Source: Paragorgia papillata (Eukaryota; Cnidaria; Anthozoa; Scleralcyonacea; Coralliidae). From it: a stretch of 64,000 nucleotides of DNA. The notes under the pieces were generated by a model that saw only the letters and a program-made list of their open reading frames with translations, did no database searches and was not told the DNA's origin. Within the stretch, counting starts at the first letter, position 1; each line of letters begins with the position of its first letter. The stretch is from positions 496,001-560,000 of the forward strand of contig JAWNZC010000369.1 of assembly GCA_035771165.1 (NCBI GenBank), written 5' to 3'. This document shows, piece after piece, positions 37,242 through 48,390 of the stretch. Position numbers and translations under genes: made by a program.

Positions 37242-38066
37242 CATGGGCAACAACCAATGAAAACACGCATAGCAACAAGGGTATTGTATAAAGCGAGATA
37301 TCGCCTAGGAGGGCTGGACCTCTTGTCATGTAAACGCAAACAACTTTTTACAAGGAATTACGCTGAGATGCGGTATCTCGGCAAAGATAGCTAGCCCTCC
37401 ATATGAACACCCCCTAGGAGAAAATCGAGGTGAAATTAATTTATGTTAATTTTCACATGCCTCGGTTTCCTTTGTTTTTTTCGGGGAATATATTCAATAA
37501 CCCCTGATAACAATGGCAAAACAATAGATTAATATACCCCTCTATTATTCCCCTCAATATCTCTTTTCTATTGTGACTCCTGTCAACCTCGCCCATGTGA
37601 ATTATGCCACTCGACCAGAATAGCTCTTTATAGTTATTTCGAGTGGCATAAGCATATTTTTTGTAATGTATTAATCTTTAATTTCTTTATCTACTGTATT
37701 TTTTATATATATGCTTGAGTAAATAATGTTGTTGTTGTGAAAATTAAGTACGTTATCGGGGATATGTGTTTATTCACTTCGGGCTTCGCCCTCGGTGAAT
37801 AAATCACATATCCCCTCGTGGCCTCAAAATAACCCATACTAATTTCTTCCTTCAATGTCCATTCAAATTAACCATCGACACGGTAATGATTTCCTTTGTG
37901 CAGTTTTCCTCATGAATTACTAACGAGTTTGAAATGTTGACATAATTTGTTTTGATTGGTTTATTTACTGCGAGTACTTGCCGCGAGTATAAAATAGTTC
38001 AGAATTTCCGCACTTGCGAGTGCTCGCAGCGAGTTGCTTCGTGCGATGACTGGAAATCCGCCTTTA

Positions 38067-38977
38067 GCTTCATGTGTGAACGCTTCGCCACAAGTTAACC
38101 TGCACGCATGGGCATGCAACAACATGTAATTACGCATGCGTAATTATACAAAAGTTGACCCCACTCCCCGCGATAACACGGGTGAAAGCGTTCACATGGA
38201 GGTAGGGCTAACCGTTCACTGGAGATGACGAATTTGGAGTACCAAGATGCCCGCAACGGCGAAACTTTCTATGTTTTCGTAGGACGAAAAGAGACGCATT
38301 AAGAAAATTTCAGCTGTTGGTATCAAACAAAGAACACTGTACAAGGTTTAGAAGCTTAGTTTTTGCATTTGTTGGTATTATTAGGCAGAGCAACGTGTTA
38401 AACGTGTAAAAAAAAACACGAAACCAGTCAGTAACTTCATTACGAAACTATTTATATACCTGATACCTGGTAGTAAAACATATGTCTTTACAAAGCCTTG
38501 AAGTATTTAGTTGACAATTTCGGACTGTATTTGCTTCTATTTCCCTTCTGTTTTCCAGTGATAACGGTAAATTGGCATCTGACAATTCTTTTACGGTTTT
38601 TCCGACTCCCCCGGTAAACTCTTACTACTCTTAAAGGCACATGCAGTGTCGCCATTACGCAAACTTGAAAAACTTCGTGGTTGGACAAATTCAAGTTCAC
38701 ATGATTAAAATTATCGCGAATCTAACACACGCCAAAACGTGGACTAAATAGTCCGTAAGAAAATGCACTAATGACTTACTATTTTGACGTTGTATAAATA
38801 TTATTCCTTTTCTTTGCACACAATTATAATTTTTGTCTCGCACGAAACTATTAATTAAGCGGTAATTTAATACCTGACGCTGTGCCTTTAAGCCCGCGAA
38901 TAATACTAGACAGGGAGTAGTAAGATAGCAGATCTGGCTTCAAAATTATATTTTGACTGCTGGACATATAACGGAAT
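38067..38977. other. No gene seen
   Basis: No domain, splice-bounded exon or repeat border recognised. Confidence 0.3.
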
Positions 38978-39032
38978 GGGCTATTAAGGAATGCGCTATT
39001 AAGGAATGCGCTGTTAAGGAATGCGCTATCCA

Positions 39033-39118
<86 letters not shown>
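38978..39118. repeat. 15-bp tandem GGAATGCGCTATTAA and (TA)n tract
   Basis: Four copies of a GGAATGNGCTATTAA unit (38973-39027), then a long pure TA tract to 39118. A shorter TA tract lies at 39204-39227. Confidence 0.9.
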
Positions 39119-39121
<3 letters not shown>

Positions 39122-39202
39122 AATAGAGTAAGGTTAGATATACTGCCGAAACAGAGAACGTAGGAGTCTAGACCTACTTTCTCTGTTTCGGGGCACCGTG
39201 AT

Positions 39203-39235
<33 letters not shown>

Positions 39236-40100
39236 ATGTTCGTTGTTAAGAGTTCTCCGGATTCAATGTACTTCTTCTTGAGCTTTCGAGTCAGTGCTTC
39301 GAGTCATCAGAAGTGAGAGAAAGATGATAGGTCTAGTGTTTTATTGTGTTGACCATCCATGTGTCTTCGTGATTGTAATCGTTGTGAGCGTCTAATTGGT
39401 TGATTGTTTGTTGTGTAGGAAATTAGACTACACAATAAACATTTTAAACTCTCTTTATTCACAACTACAACATGTCGAACAAAAAAGCAACGTGAAGAAG
39501 ACCCCCCCCCCCCCCCTCCCTCCCCCCAAGAATCTTCTTTGGTATCCTAGCAATTAAGGCATCGAATGCCACAGCCTGGAACCCCAAATTATACTGTTCA
39601 AATCACAGTTTTCTCAACAGTTGCCGTCGTGTAAGGATTGGTTGTTTTGTCTATTGGTTGATTTTGAATCGTACTGTCCTCAGGGGAAACTCCGGTGATT
39701 TGAGTTGATGGAACTGAAAAAAAGAAAAAAAAGTGTGTTTAAGTTGACGGTAGGCTGTGGGTATTTCAGTATGTGTCGATTGAATGTGCTGTCGTTACTG
39801 TGCCAGGCTTCTTTCAATTCGCGAAAAAATCTTGTAGTAGCTTGGCCTAGTATCTTTGTTTCTGACCAGTCAAAACGTGTCCATAGTCGTCTGCGTGGTC
39901 TAGGGTCGTATCGTCTAATAGCGTTTTTGTGTTTTGTCAGTCGTGTTTCTACTTTCTTTGATGTCTCTCCTATGTATTGTTGTGGACAGTCGTGGCACGG
40001 AAACATGTAGATGGCGTTACGTCGGTCTGTGTTGGTAATCCTATCTTTGTGTTGAATGAAATTGGATTGGTTTGTGGGCTTACCTCTATATTATGTTGTC
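39119..40100 (-). pseudogene. Penelope-like element 3' part with GIY-YIG endonuclease remnant
   Basis: The minus strand at about 40010-39740 reads FPCHDCPQQYIGETSKKVET, then RLTKHKNAI, FDWSETKIL and FRELKEAWHS. This is the C-x-x-C...YIG-E-T...R...H pattern of the GIY-YIG endonuclease that closes the Penelope-like element polymerase. It ends with NRHILKYP-type sequence. The RT domain is not seen. Downstream (lower coordinates) is the expected non-coding 3' part. It holds a hairpin of GCCGAAACAGAGAA / TTCTCTGTTTCGG at 39146-39192 and a hammerhead-like CTGATGA...GAAAG motif at 39310-39283. A C-run at 39502-39527 and diverged flanks mark it as old. Confidence 0.7.
39282..39310 (-). ncRNA. Hammerhead-ribozyme-like motif of Penelope terminal region
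   Basis: On the minus strand CTGATGA is followed after 16 bases by GAAAGCTC. Penelope-like elements are known to carry hammerhead ribozymes in their terminal repeats, and the position downstream of the GIY-YIG region fits. Stem II is not convincingly paired here, so it may be decayed. Confidence 0.35.
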
Positions 40101-40204
40101 GTAGTAAGGCCATGTAAAATAAATTACTAGTTGGTGATCGTCCTTTTTTATATTTTTCAGGGTCGGGAGGGAGGTTGGTTTTTTTCTCTTTTTTTCATGA
40201 GATG

Positions 40205-41060
40205 AATACTGCAAAACAGTTGACTTGAGTGCGGCATTCGACACCGTTGACCACGAGATCTTGGTGCAACGACTTAATACAAAGTTGGGTTTTAAAGATA
40301 CTGTGCTCTCGTGGTTCTCCTCTTATCTCACAGGGCGACTTCAGAGAATATCTGTGAATGGATCGCTATCTGATCATGATGTGTTTGAGTTGAAATGGGG
40401 AGTTCCACAGGGATCATGCCTTGGCCCCCTACTGTTTACCATTTATGCAAGCAAATTGTTCGAAATAATTGAGTGCCACCTTCCTAATGTTCATGTATAT
40501 GCTGATTGCTGATGACACTCAATTGTATATTTCGTTTAATCCTAACAACAGCACTGACCAAGAAGCAGCTATTATGGCAATTGTACGGTGTATTGATGAG
40601 TTACGATCATGGATGACTTGTGATAAGCTGATGTTTAATGATGGGAAGACTGAAATTGCTTTGTTTGGCACATGTCATCTCAGCAGTTGCAAAAGGTTAC
40701 TATCGATAAAATCAAAGTTGGTGATGCATATATTCATCCAGTTGATGTAGTCAAGGATCTTGGTGTCTGGTTCGATTCCAAACTTACTATGCAAAACTTG
40801 CAGTGCAGCATTCTACCATCTTTACAATATCAGACTTTTTTAGGAAATTTCTCGACAGGAAACATACTGAATCACTTTTACATGCCTTTATCATAAGTAG
40901 ACTCGATTACTGTAACAGTCTTCTTTATGGCAAGCCATAATTTGACATAATTTGACATCCTTATTTCCAAGCTTCAGCGTGTACAGAATGCTTGTGCTCG
41001 TTTGGTCTATTGTGCACCTAGCCACTGCCATTACTCCACTTCTTAACTCTTTCCCGTCTT
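40205..41060 (+). pseudogene. CR1/jockey-like LINE reverse transcriptase fragment
   Basis: Plus-strand RT sequence in three frames. SAAFDTVDHEILVQRL and SSYLTGRLQRISVNG (40215-40370) are followed by KWGVPQGSCLGPLLFTIYAS (40395-40450). The catalytic box is split by a frame change at about 40500 (YAD / ADDTQLYIS). Next come LRSWMTCDKLMFNDGKTEI, VKDLGVWFD (about 40750) and a final SRLDYCNSLLYG...LQRVQNACARLV (about 40895-41010). The order is that of non-LTR RT fingers to thumb. The endonuclease and 5' part are missing and there are at least three frame breaks. It lies just after the Penelope remnant on the opposite strand. Confidence 0.85.
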
Positions 41061-41994
41061 CTCCGAAAACCAGTCACAGCAGGTGGTCTTGGCAATTTGT
41101 GAATTAACATGGCATAATAACACAAAAATAATACCACAATATATCATTTGAATCGTTTTTACCTCTACTATTCAAATTTTGGGTTTTTGGGTCTTGTCAG
41201 ACAACCCATTTTGCAAATTATGCTAATTTATGCTAATTACTATTATTAAAATATTATTATAATCCGACAAAATGTTAAATATTTAACGAGAAATGACTTT
41301 ACACCAAACTTTGGATCATGTAAAATGAAAAGCAGCATTTCACAAATTTAAATTGAAAAAATTAAAGCAATACAATAAAAAGCAAATATTATATTGATTT
41401 TTTATGATTTTCCATTGAGACCCCCCATTGTGACCCCCATGGTGCGCCCGCGCGCGATCATATAACTTATTTTGAAATTTACAAATTAAAACAGAATTAT
41501 ACAAGAACATACGACCATAATACATCATTAAGATCGTTTTTAAGTCAGCTATTCAGATTTCAGGTTATTTTGCGTGATATTTACTCCTGTTTGCGATTAC
41601 AACGCCGACAACTCGCCGACAACTCTCGGCAAATTTTGTTCCATAATTACCTGATCGGCCGAGATGGTTTTCGTCAAATTTTACCAAATTTTTGCTAATC
41701 TACTTTAACATCCAGGAATTCAGGTCAGCTCGGGTAATACTTCATGGCATATCGTTATAAAGGTCTCATTTTAAAAAGGGATTATTCAGGATCATTTTAA
41801 GCCCATGGGGGGTAATTTTGGTCAAAACCTCGCAGGTTCACAACAAATCAAAATGATCCGTTACCAGTAGCGGAAATTCATACGCCTGGACGAGAAAGGG
41901 AACTACACTGGTTACCTGTTAGATCGATAGGGATAACCCTACCCCCCGAGATAACCCGGTCTCATGTGAACAGGCCCTTTGGTAGAAGATCAGA
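41061..41994. other. No gene seen; two diverged copies of an AT-rich repeat
   Basis: 41130-41170 (CAATATATCATTTGAATCG) and 41515-41560 (CATAATACATCATTAAGATCG) begin similar stretches that both run into CTATTCA.ATTT. This suggests a duplicated segment about 390 bp apart. No coding signal. Confidence 0.4.
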
Positions 41995-44050
41995 GAGTTT
42001 GTTATTGTTATTGTTATTGTTATTGTTATTGTTATTGTTATTGTTATTGTTATTGTTATTGTTATTGTCAGTAGTCGATGAAAGAAGGTTGAGACCACTC
42101 CTAGCAAGTGATTCGGCGTAGCTTAGATCAGGGTAAATGATAGCGAGAGCTCTTTTTTGGATGCTCTCGATGGCGTCGGTTAGATACTTTGGAAGTGACG
42201 TGTGCCGCCATACCGGAAAGCCATATTCGAGGGTCGGTTTGACAAAAGAGCAATAAATCATACATAGAAGACTCTGGCTAAGACCCGCTCGTCTTAGGAT
42301 GCGAAGAGCATATAGACGCTTAGAGGCTTTTGAAGTGATTTTATCCACGTGTAGATTCCAAGTAAGGTCAGCAGTGAGCCAAATACCTAGAAGTTTAAAG
42401 GATTCGGTAACTTCGATCTCATTTCCATTGATGCGCAGGGGTTGTATACTTCAGGCGGTTGTTTGAGAAAACTTATTCTCATTTCCTTGGTTTTCTTGGC
42501 ATTGATATTCATACAATTAGTGGATGACCAGGATGAAATTTGTTCAATCTGGCTTTGGAGATTAGAGCTGGAGTTCTTATTGTAGATTTCAAACACTGTA
42601 CAGTCGTCTACGTACTTAATAATTGGATAACCATGCATTACTGGTTGGGGCCAAAACAAGGTCGTTAATCATAATTATGAAGAGTAAAGGACCAAGTTTG
42701 GTTCCTTGTGGAACGCCTGCAGTTTTAGGTAGCCAGTTAGAAAAGCAATTAGCAAGCTTAACCCTTTGCATACGGTTACGAAGGAAATCAGCTATCCAGT
42801 TGATTATCCAATTATATGAATTTCAAGGATCTCCAGTTTACGTAAAATGATATTATGATCTATACGATCAAATGCTTTAGCGAAGTCAATCATGCATGAA
42901 TCGGATAGAATTCCCAGGTGCATCGATTCCTTCAAGCCAATTATGAAGAAGTCTTATGAGAGCATGTGTCGTGGTGAATTCTTTATGCATCCGTACTGGT
43001 GAGGATCCAGAAATGGTGACAAATAGGGCCACAGCCAATTACAAACAAAGCCTTCAAGTATCTTACTAAGAACACAAGTAAGTGAGATAGGTCGTAAGTC
43101 GTCTTCTGCAGATCGGGTCACACTGTTTTTTTGCGATTGGGATAACATTTGCACATTTCCACAACGTTGGTACAGAACTTTCCTGGATTGAAAAATTGAA
43201 AATGTGACAAATCGGATAGGATAAAGAATAACAGTGTTTCTTGAGCAACCAATTTGGGATGTTATCTGGACCACTAGATTTGTGCACCTTGATGGCAGAC
43301 AAGGCTTTTTGGACGCTGTCAACTGAAATGAAAAATCTATCAGGATTCTCCTCAGGGGCGATAGGTAGTGGACTCCATGAGCTGGGAGCGATGGCATTTG
43401 AAACATTAGCAAAGGCTTGGTTGATGAAGTTTGCCAAAGCGGGTCCAGTTAGGATTTCATTTTGATGCATAATGTTGATGGATGATTTACTTTTGGAAGT
43501 TCCAGATAGATGTTTAACGTTATTCCACCAGATGTGCGAAGAGGCTTGCGTGTTGTTTAATTTCGACTCAAAATATTTATATTTAGCTGTTTTGCAGAGT
43601 TTGTTTACAAGGTTCCTGTAATACTTGAAGCGAAAGGACTGTTTGTTTAAAGAACAATATTTTTATCTTTTTTTGACGGCATCCTTGATTTCTGGAGTTA
43701 TCCAAGGCCTATCCGTTGGATGAGGTTTAAAGGATTTCATCGGGAAATGCTTGACCATTAAGTTATTTAATTCATTCATAAAGTAGTTGAGCTTTGATTG
43801 GCACGTAGCAAGATGGTAGATAGGTGTCCAGTTGACTTTATTGAGGTCTTCATCGAAGTAGTGCCTGCAACTAGGAGGATATCTTAGTTTACGAACCGTT
43901 TTGGCAGGTGGATGACGTGGAGGTTGGCATGATTTTATGACGACAGAAGAATGGTCAGAATTTCCAATTGGGGTATAAATCTCGGCTTTGTTATAGGTTA
44001 ATCGAATGAAGTTGTCCCTCAGTAGCATAATGTAAAATATATACAAGAGT
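41995..44050 (-). pseudogene. LINE retrotransposon, nearly complete RT region, broken
   Basis: The minus strand from 44046 carries the end of an endonuclease and a linker (IYTPIGNSDHSSVV, then RPWITPEIKDAVKKR). The RT N-terminal part (43470-43060) contains KVHKSSGPDNIPNWLLK and VIPIAKK. It is followed by RPISLTCVLSKILEGFVCNW and DPHQYGC...SPRHML (43080-42960), a decayed middle, KYVDDCTVFEI with the catalytic DD (about 42615-42585), WSSTNCMNINAKKTKEM, and the C-terminal CSFVKPTLEYGFPVW...IESIQKRALAIIYPDLSY (42240-42130). The frame then runs into a GTTATT/AATAAC hexamer tail at 42068-42001. Several frame breaks. This family differs from the + strand fragment at 40205. The N-terminal endonuclease is mostly missing. 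Confidence 0.85.
42001..42068. repeat. (GTTATT)n hexanucleotide tail of the LINE
   Basis: Eleven units. On the LINE sense (minus) strand they read AATAAC and lie at its 3' end, as LINE-type 3' simple repeats do. The frame reads it as poly-Asn. Confidence 0.85.
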
Positions 44051-44189
44051 GTAGCGAATTGGCTGACCTCTTATTTTAATCATCGTTATTATGTTGTTTA
44101 TTATATATTTGTATGTATTTTTACATATTCATTGGTTTTATCTATTTTACATAACTTACATTTCCGTTTCTTGTGTATATAAACAGCAC

Positions 44190-44300
44190 TTGTTTTTATC
44201 TCGTAGTTCTGATGATGTTGTAGTACAACGAAAGCTTAACTCCTTTTTAAAACTTTTTATCAATTTTAATAAACTCATTTTTACAGTAGCTACTTGGCCT
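44190..44300 (+). mobile_element. Penelope-type terminal fragment with hammerhead-like motif
   Basis: CTGATGA (44209-44215), GTTGT / ACAAC able to pair with a 3-base loop (44217-44229), then GAAAGCTTAA (44230 onwards). The arrangement matches the hammerhead core (CUGAUGA, stem II, GAAA) seen in Penelope-like terminal repeats, apart from one unpaired base at the foot of the stem. It is followed by an AT-rich AACTCCTTTTTAAAACTTTT stretch. No Penelope coding sequence adjoins it, so it would be a solo terminal piece. Confidence 0.45.
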
Positions 44301-46799
44301 CATTTGATATGATCTTGTATATATTTTATTATTAGGTTGTTGCGTTTAAAACGATCAAAACTAAAAGATACGTAACAAGTTAACTTGAACGGGGGTTTCT
44401 TTATCGGACAAGAAGTTTGTGACAGCAAAGATTCAGAAATGCAGACAGATGACAACAAAAGTTCAACATTTCACCTTTGCCTTATTAAATGTGTCTAGTG
44501 TCTTGCTATAGCATTATAGAATGATCTTGGTTTCAAATATTTTACTATTTTAATTTAGTAATATACTTTGCCGAATGGAGGAGCGGCAACAGTTTTCGTA
44601 GTGGCGTATTCATATTTCATGATCAAGCGACGAAAGATCAAATTTGCGGAGTAACTGGAGTTTATATAAATAGAAAAATAGGTACGCGTAGACGTACATG
44701 TATCTGCGCTGAACACATTCTAAGATAATTTATAGCCTAGAAATAGACACTTCGTTTCAAAGCCTATGAAACCGGGCTGAACAGCCTCAAGGTTGGCAAT
44801 GAAATTGTACTGCATTCACTATCACCTTTGATATTCAACCTCGATTTCAAGCCATTGTTCACGCAATCACGCTCAATGAAGCAAATTTGGGAGTGTCTAT
44901 TAAAGCCTGTTCAATGAGGTAGGGTTACCCGGGTTACCCTAGCTATCATATATTTCTTGGTCTTTTTTGTTTGTCGTGTTTTAACAAGGACACTAACCCT
45001 ATCACACCACTAGGGTTACCCTAGTAGCCGGGTTATGTTTTGTCGTTGTAAACACGTTTGGTAGGGATAACTTGCCTACCTCCAGCTCTTCTAAGCTCTT
45101 CTTGCCTTCTTGTTATTAGTACTTGGTAACCAGGTCTAATAAAGTTGACCTGCATGGGCAGCACGGGTGCTAGGGTAACCCTTGACATTGAACAAAATAA
45201 ATCGTGGGGCAGATAGTTACAACTTTGTTAACTTACAACAAGCTAATATTTAAATAGGCAGTCAATGACTACATGTGTTTACTACTAAAATTAATGCTAA
45301 TAATAAAAATGTAAAAGAATGCTATACTTGAAATATATACTTGTTATTCTTAACCCTTACTAACAGGGAAACGTACATTTTTGTCGCCATATTTATTAAC
45401 GCCAAGCGCTTTTATCATCAAGTGAGAACCTTTGTTTTTATACTGTCTATAAAATGCCAGACGATTAGAAACTTCCCGATCAAAGGGTTAATAAGGTTGT
45501 TTACCTTGGCATGTATGGCACGTATCTATAAGCTAAATAAAAAATATAATTCAATGTAGTTCAACATTCTTGGCCGGATTGTTTGTCTTCCCATAGTGGT
45601 CTTCCGAAGAGGATTGTTTGTCCCTTGAAGACGTTCCTTCATAAATAAACACGCCTGGCTGTAAAATTTAGTTTCGCGCGTGCGCAACGACACCTTCGTG
45701 AAATCTAGACGTGAAAACAGTTCAACATGTTTATATTTTTTGCATTATTTGGTTATTCGTACTTGCGCACTAAGCAGCAAGCCGTTACTCAGTAATTACT
45801 GATTATTAATTACTATTATTTTATATTTAATATACTGTGGCGTTTGCTTCATGTATCTATTCAAGTCAAACTTCCTTAGGTATTACATGTACTGGTGCAC
45901 AGCACAGCATGCATATCTCCTCTTCTCCGTTTCCTTAACCCTTTATATAGTCCATTGGCCACTTTAAGAATTTTATTCTGGCTAACGCCAGACGATTTAT
46001 TCAGCATATGGGAAGGTCTTGGGCTATAAAGGCTTAAAGGTGAACTAAACCTTTTGAAGTTATATATATTTTCTTCTGAAAAGGTTATCATCTAACTTAG
46101 TAAAAGTAAAAAAAATACGAATTTCGAGGTAAAGCAAAGGATTTATCAGCGAAGCCTTCTTACGTCCTTTGAAGCATGACCTCAAAGAAAAGCGGGAAAA
46201 CACTGAAATATTTGGACTCGTCCGAGACTCAAAAGTTAAAAAAAGTTACAATTAAAAAGACACAAAAGTTAAAATTATAAGCATACTACCAAAAAGATAA
46301 GGTAGGTAATTTGTGAATGGCTTCTTTGTCAATATTGTAACATATTCTGAAATGATCCCCTCGTAATTTTCATCACCCTTTTTTTAAAACACAAATTGAA
46401 TAGTCAAATCTTACTTAGTCTTTACTGTCTGGTTGTCGCCGCCACGGCTAGTTCCCACTTCTCTTGCAATGTTTACTCTAGCGAATTCACGCATGCGCAA
46501 ACGTTTGGCAGCAGTGTTGTCGTAGAACGCGATTGGCTCTTTTCAGTTTTTATTGTTTTTGATTGGCTTATTCGCTTCAAAAATTTGCACTGTATTTCCT
46601 TTTTTCTGCTCTGTATTTCCTTAAAACTGCACTGCTCTTAGCCAATGAAAATTGAGAAATTTTTTCATGTATATTATTAAACGGAAACTAGAATAACCTG
46701 GAACGTATAGTTGCCCTTTAATTGCAATTCGTCCATTTTGTCATCTCTTTTTGTTTCTCTCGTATGCTCTGGAGAATTTTTAGTTTGCAGATTTGGTCT
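44301..46799. other. No gene seen; one MITE and dispersed repeat
   Basis: 44680-44765 is a diverged copy of the repeat at 13237. A MITE with TGTTCAATG...AGGGTTACCC ends spans about 44908-45194. The remainder contains no supported coding sequence. Confidence 0.35.
44908..45194. mobile_element. MITE with TGTTCAATG / CATTGAACA ends
   Basis: The left end TGTTCAATGAGGTAGGGTTA and right end TAACCCTTGACATTGAACA are imperfect inverted repeats. The interior has repeated GGGTTACCC palindromes. A similar AGGGATAACCCTACC patch lies near 41930. Confidence 0.55.
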
Positions 46800-47012
46800 T
46801 AAAGCCCTAATCAAACGAGAACGCAAGTCACCGCAAGTTGGCAGTCAGAATTTCTGTGGCGGTCGTTCGAACACCCAAATTAACAAAATAAAGGTTTCAT
46901 GAGTGTTTTAAACAAGTTTTAACTTTGTCACGGTACATGATATTTTCGGGAAACTATTCAGAGCGGCTGGCTGAGATAGCGTGACTTGCGTTCTCGTTTG
47001 ATTAGGGCTTAA
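46800..47012. mobile_element. MITE with 30-bp TIR (AAAGCCCTAATCAAACGAGA)
   Basis: TTAAAGCCCTAATCAAACGA...GCAAGTCAC at the left is mirrored exactly by GTGACTTGCG...CGTTTGATTAGGGCTTAA at the right. Length about 213 bp, no frame. TTAA at both ends could be a target duplication overlapping the repeat. Confidence 0.8.
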
Positions 47013-47208
47013 GGCCCGTTTACACCTGCGGTTTTTCATTCGATTTATATCGCCAACTCCTGGTTTAGAGGCCTGTTAACCAATTACGAACGAGCAGAAA
47101 AGTGAGGAAGATGAAACCGCGGCACAATCCACGGACTGTTGTGCTATTTAACACGCATCAAAATTAGAAGTTGGCGATATTTATCGCATCCACGTGTAAA
47201 CGGCCTTT
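47013..47208. mobile_element. MITE with GGCCCGTTTACAC ends
   Basis: AAGGCCCGTTTACACCTGCG at the left and CCACGTGTAAACGGCCTTTT at the right are inverted, with inner ATATCGCCAACTCC / GAAGTTGGCGATAT. It abuts the previous MITE directly. Confidence 0.75.
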
Positions 47209-48231
47209 TCATTGACACAACATCCGCGGTTCCGAAATTGCTTCCAACGAGACATCTTGCGCGGGTTGACTGAGGGGAGTTGTTGCACGTATTATCACCC
47301 AATCATTGTTCCGTGACAATGTTTAGGGTTAGAGACGTGGCTAGAACACGCTTTGGAGGCTCTTGAACTCAATCGCATTATCGCCTTGGATGCGCCTGAT
47401 TGTTTAAACCATGTCCTGAATAGCGTAAATCGCGTCTGAACGGCACCCAAACTGCGTACAAATCGCACATAAGTCCGTTTAGACCTTCGAAATCGTGGTT
47501 TAACACTTTGCCGTCGCCAGATTCTCTCTGTGACGAGTAAAACAGTCATGACGTTAGGCCAAGTAAAATAAATCAGACTTAAGAGCCTGATGCCGCCTAA
47601 AAAGAGTCTCATCTAAACTGCGATTAATCCGCGTCTTACTTGGAGTATACAACGTCGGCTTTGTCGTGCTACGGGTTCCTGTCCAAAGCCGGGTGTTGAG
47701 CGTGATGAGAAAAACGTGAAAAAGAAAGAAGGACAAAGCGCAGCAAAAAAGATACAACACGGTTAAAGTTGGATTGCTTTTAATCAGTTTTCTTCAGTTC
47801 AGAAGGTAACCTTGATACAAGGGAAAATGGCAAGTAAACGTTACTTCATGGCGTTTGAAAAACTTAATACTACTTAAAAAACTACTATTTACAAGTGTAC
47901 AAATTCTCGCCATTTAGGCTTACTCATTTTGTCAATTACTAACAATTGTAAACCGTAAAATCATTTACTTAGCTAATTTTACATACAAGTCCATATTACA
48001 TGGAAGAATTCCTGAAACACTACCAAATTACCCTACGGGTAACGGTTTGGTTAGGCGAAGGGCGTTTAAGCGATAGCATACGGAAAAAAAGATTGGGCAA
48101 AAAAATACCGATTAATTAAAAAAAGTATTTTAAATTCAGCGAAGTTTCACTATTTATACCTGAGACTGGTAAACCAAACATAAATGTTCCATTTAATAAT
48201 TCTTTGAAAGTTTTCATGGCGATAATGTAAT
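47209..48231. other. No gene seen
   Basis: Minus-strand frames at 47295-47760 are Arg-rich without motif. The GGTCTAAACGGACTTATGTG-like composition suggests another old MITE, but I could not define ends. Confidence 0.3.
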
Positions 48232-48320
48232 ATAGATTATTTTTGTGGAAACACCACATAAAATATTTATTTGCTAATAAATATTTTACGTGGTGTTTCC
48301 ACAAAAATAATCTATATTGT
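48232..48320. repeat. Near-perfect hairpin, about 90 bp
   Basis: ATAGATTATTTTTGTGGAAA...TAAAATATTTATT pairs with its complement at 48277-48317 around a very short loop (GCT). Confidence 0.85.
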
Positions 48321-48390
48321 TCCATTTATGTTGTTTAGAATAACTTTTTTGTTGCAGGTTGCAACAGAATGGTGCGAAAGTCATAGACGA

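Larger units (their letters stand above)
35754..37290. mobile_element. Nest level 3: repeat with second copy at 61607-62010
   Basis: It begins with ATTTAACAAATAGATTCC and contains an inverted repeat of about 75 bp (35758-35834 versus 35872-35945, with TTATAGATGCACAGA and its complement). It continues through GGATTTTGGGGCATGAAGAA, GTCAGCTGACGTGATC and TCCTCTAATAGATCA, is split by the hAT element, and resumes with CAACAACCAATGAAAACACG and GTATTGTATAAA. The same blocks in the same order occur uninterrupted on the minus strand at 62010-61607. Confidence 0.75.
35405..37413. mobile_element. Nest level 2: element with CATATGGAGGGC-type termini
   Basis: GGGGGTGCATATGGAGGAGG at the left mirrors CCTCCATATGAACACCCCC at the right. 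Inside, CCAGCCCTCCTAGGCGAGAT (about 35724-35743) mirrors GATATCGCCTAGGAGGGCTGG (about 37298-37318), as expected for one interrupted TIR element. The interruption is level 3. Confidence 0.7.
35194..38066. mobile_element. Nest level 1: element with AAAGGCGGATTTCCAGTC termini
   Basis: TAAAGGCGGATTTCCAGTC at the left (from 35193) is perfectly mirrored by GACTGGAAATCCGCCTTTA at the right (to 38066). Beyond it CTCGCTGCGAGTACTCGCA matches TGCGAGTGCTCGCAGCGAG. A TA flanks both ends, which could be a TA target duplication. The element's own sequence is limited to about 35194-35404 and 37414-38066. The middle is younger inserted elements. A hairpin GGGATATGTGTTTATTCAC / GTGAATAAATCACATATCCC is at about 37758-37815. 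Confidence 0.8.

Noticed and set aside
46396..46641. Plus frame with a signal-peptide-like start
   Set aside because: It does not begin at ATG, has no splice context and ends without any domain signature.
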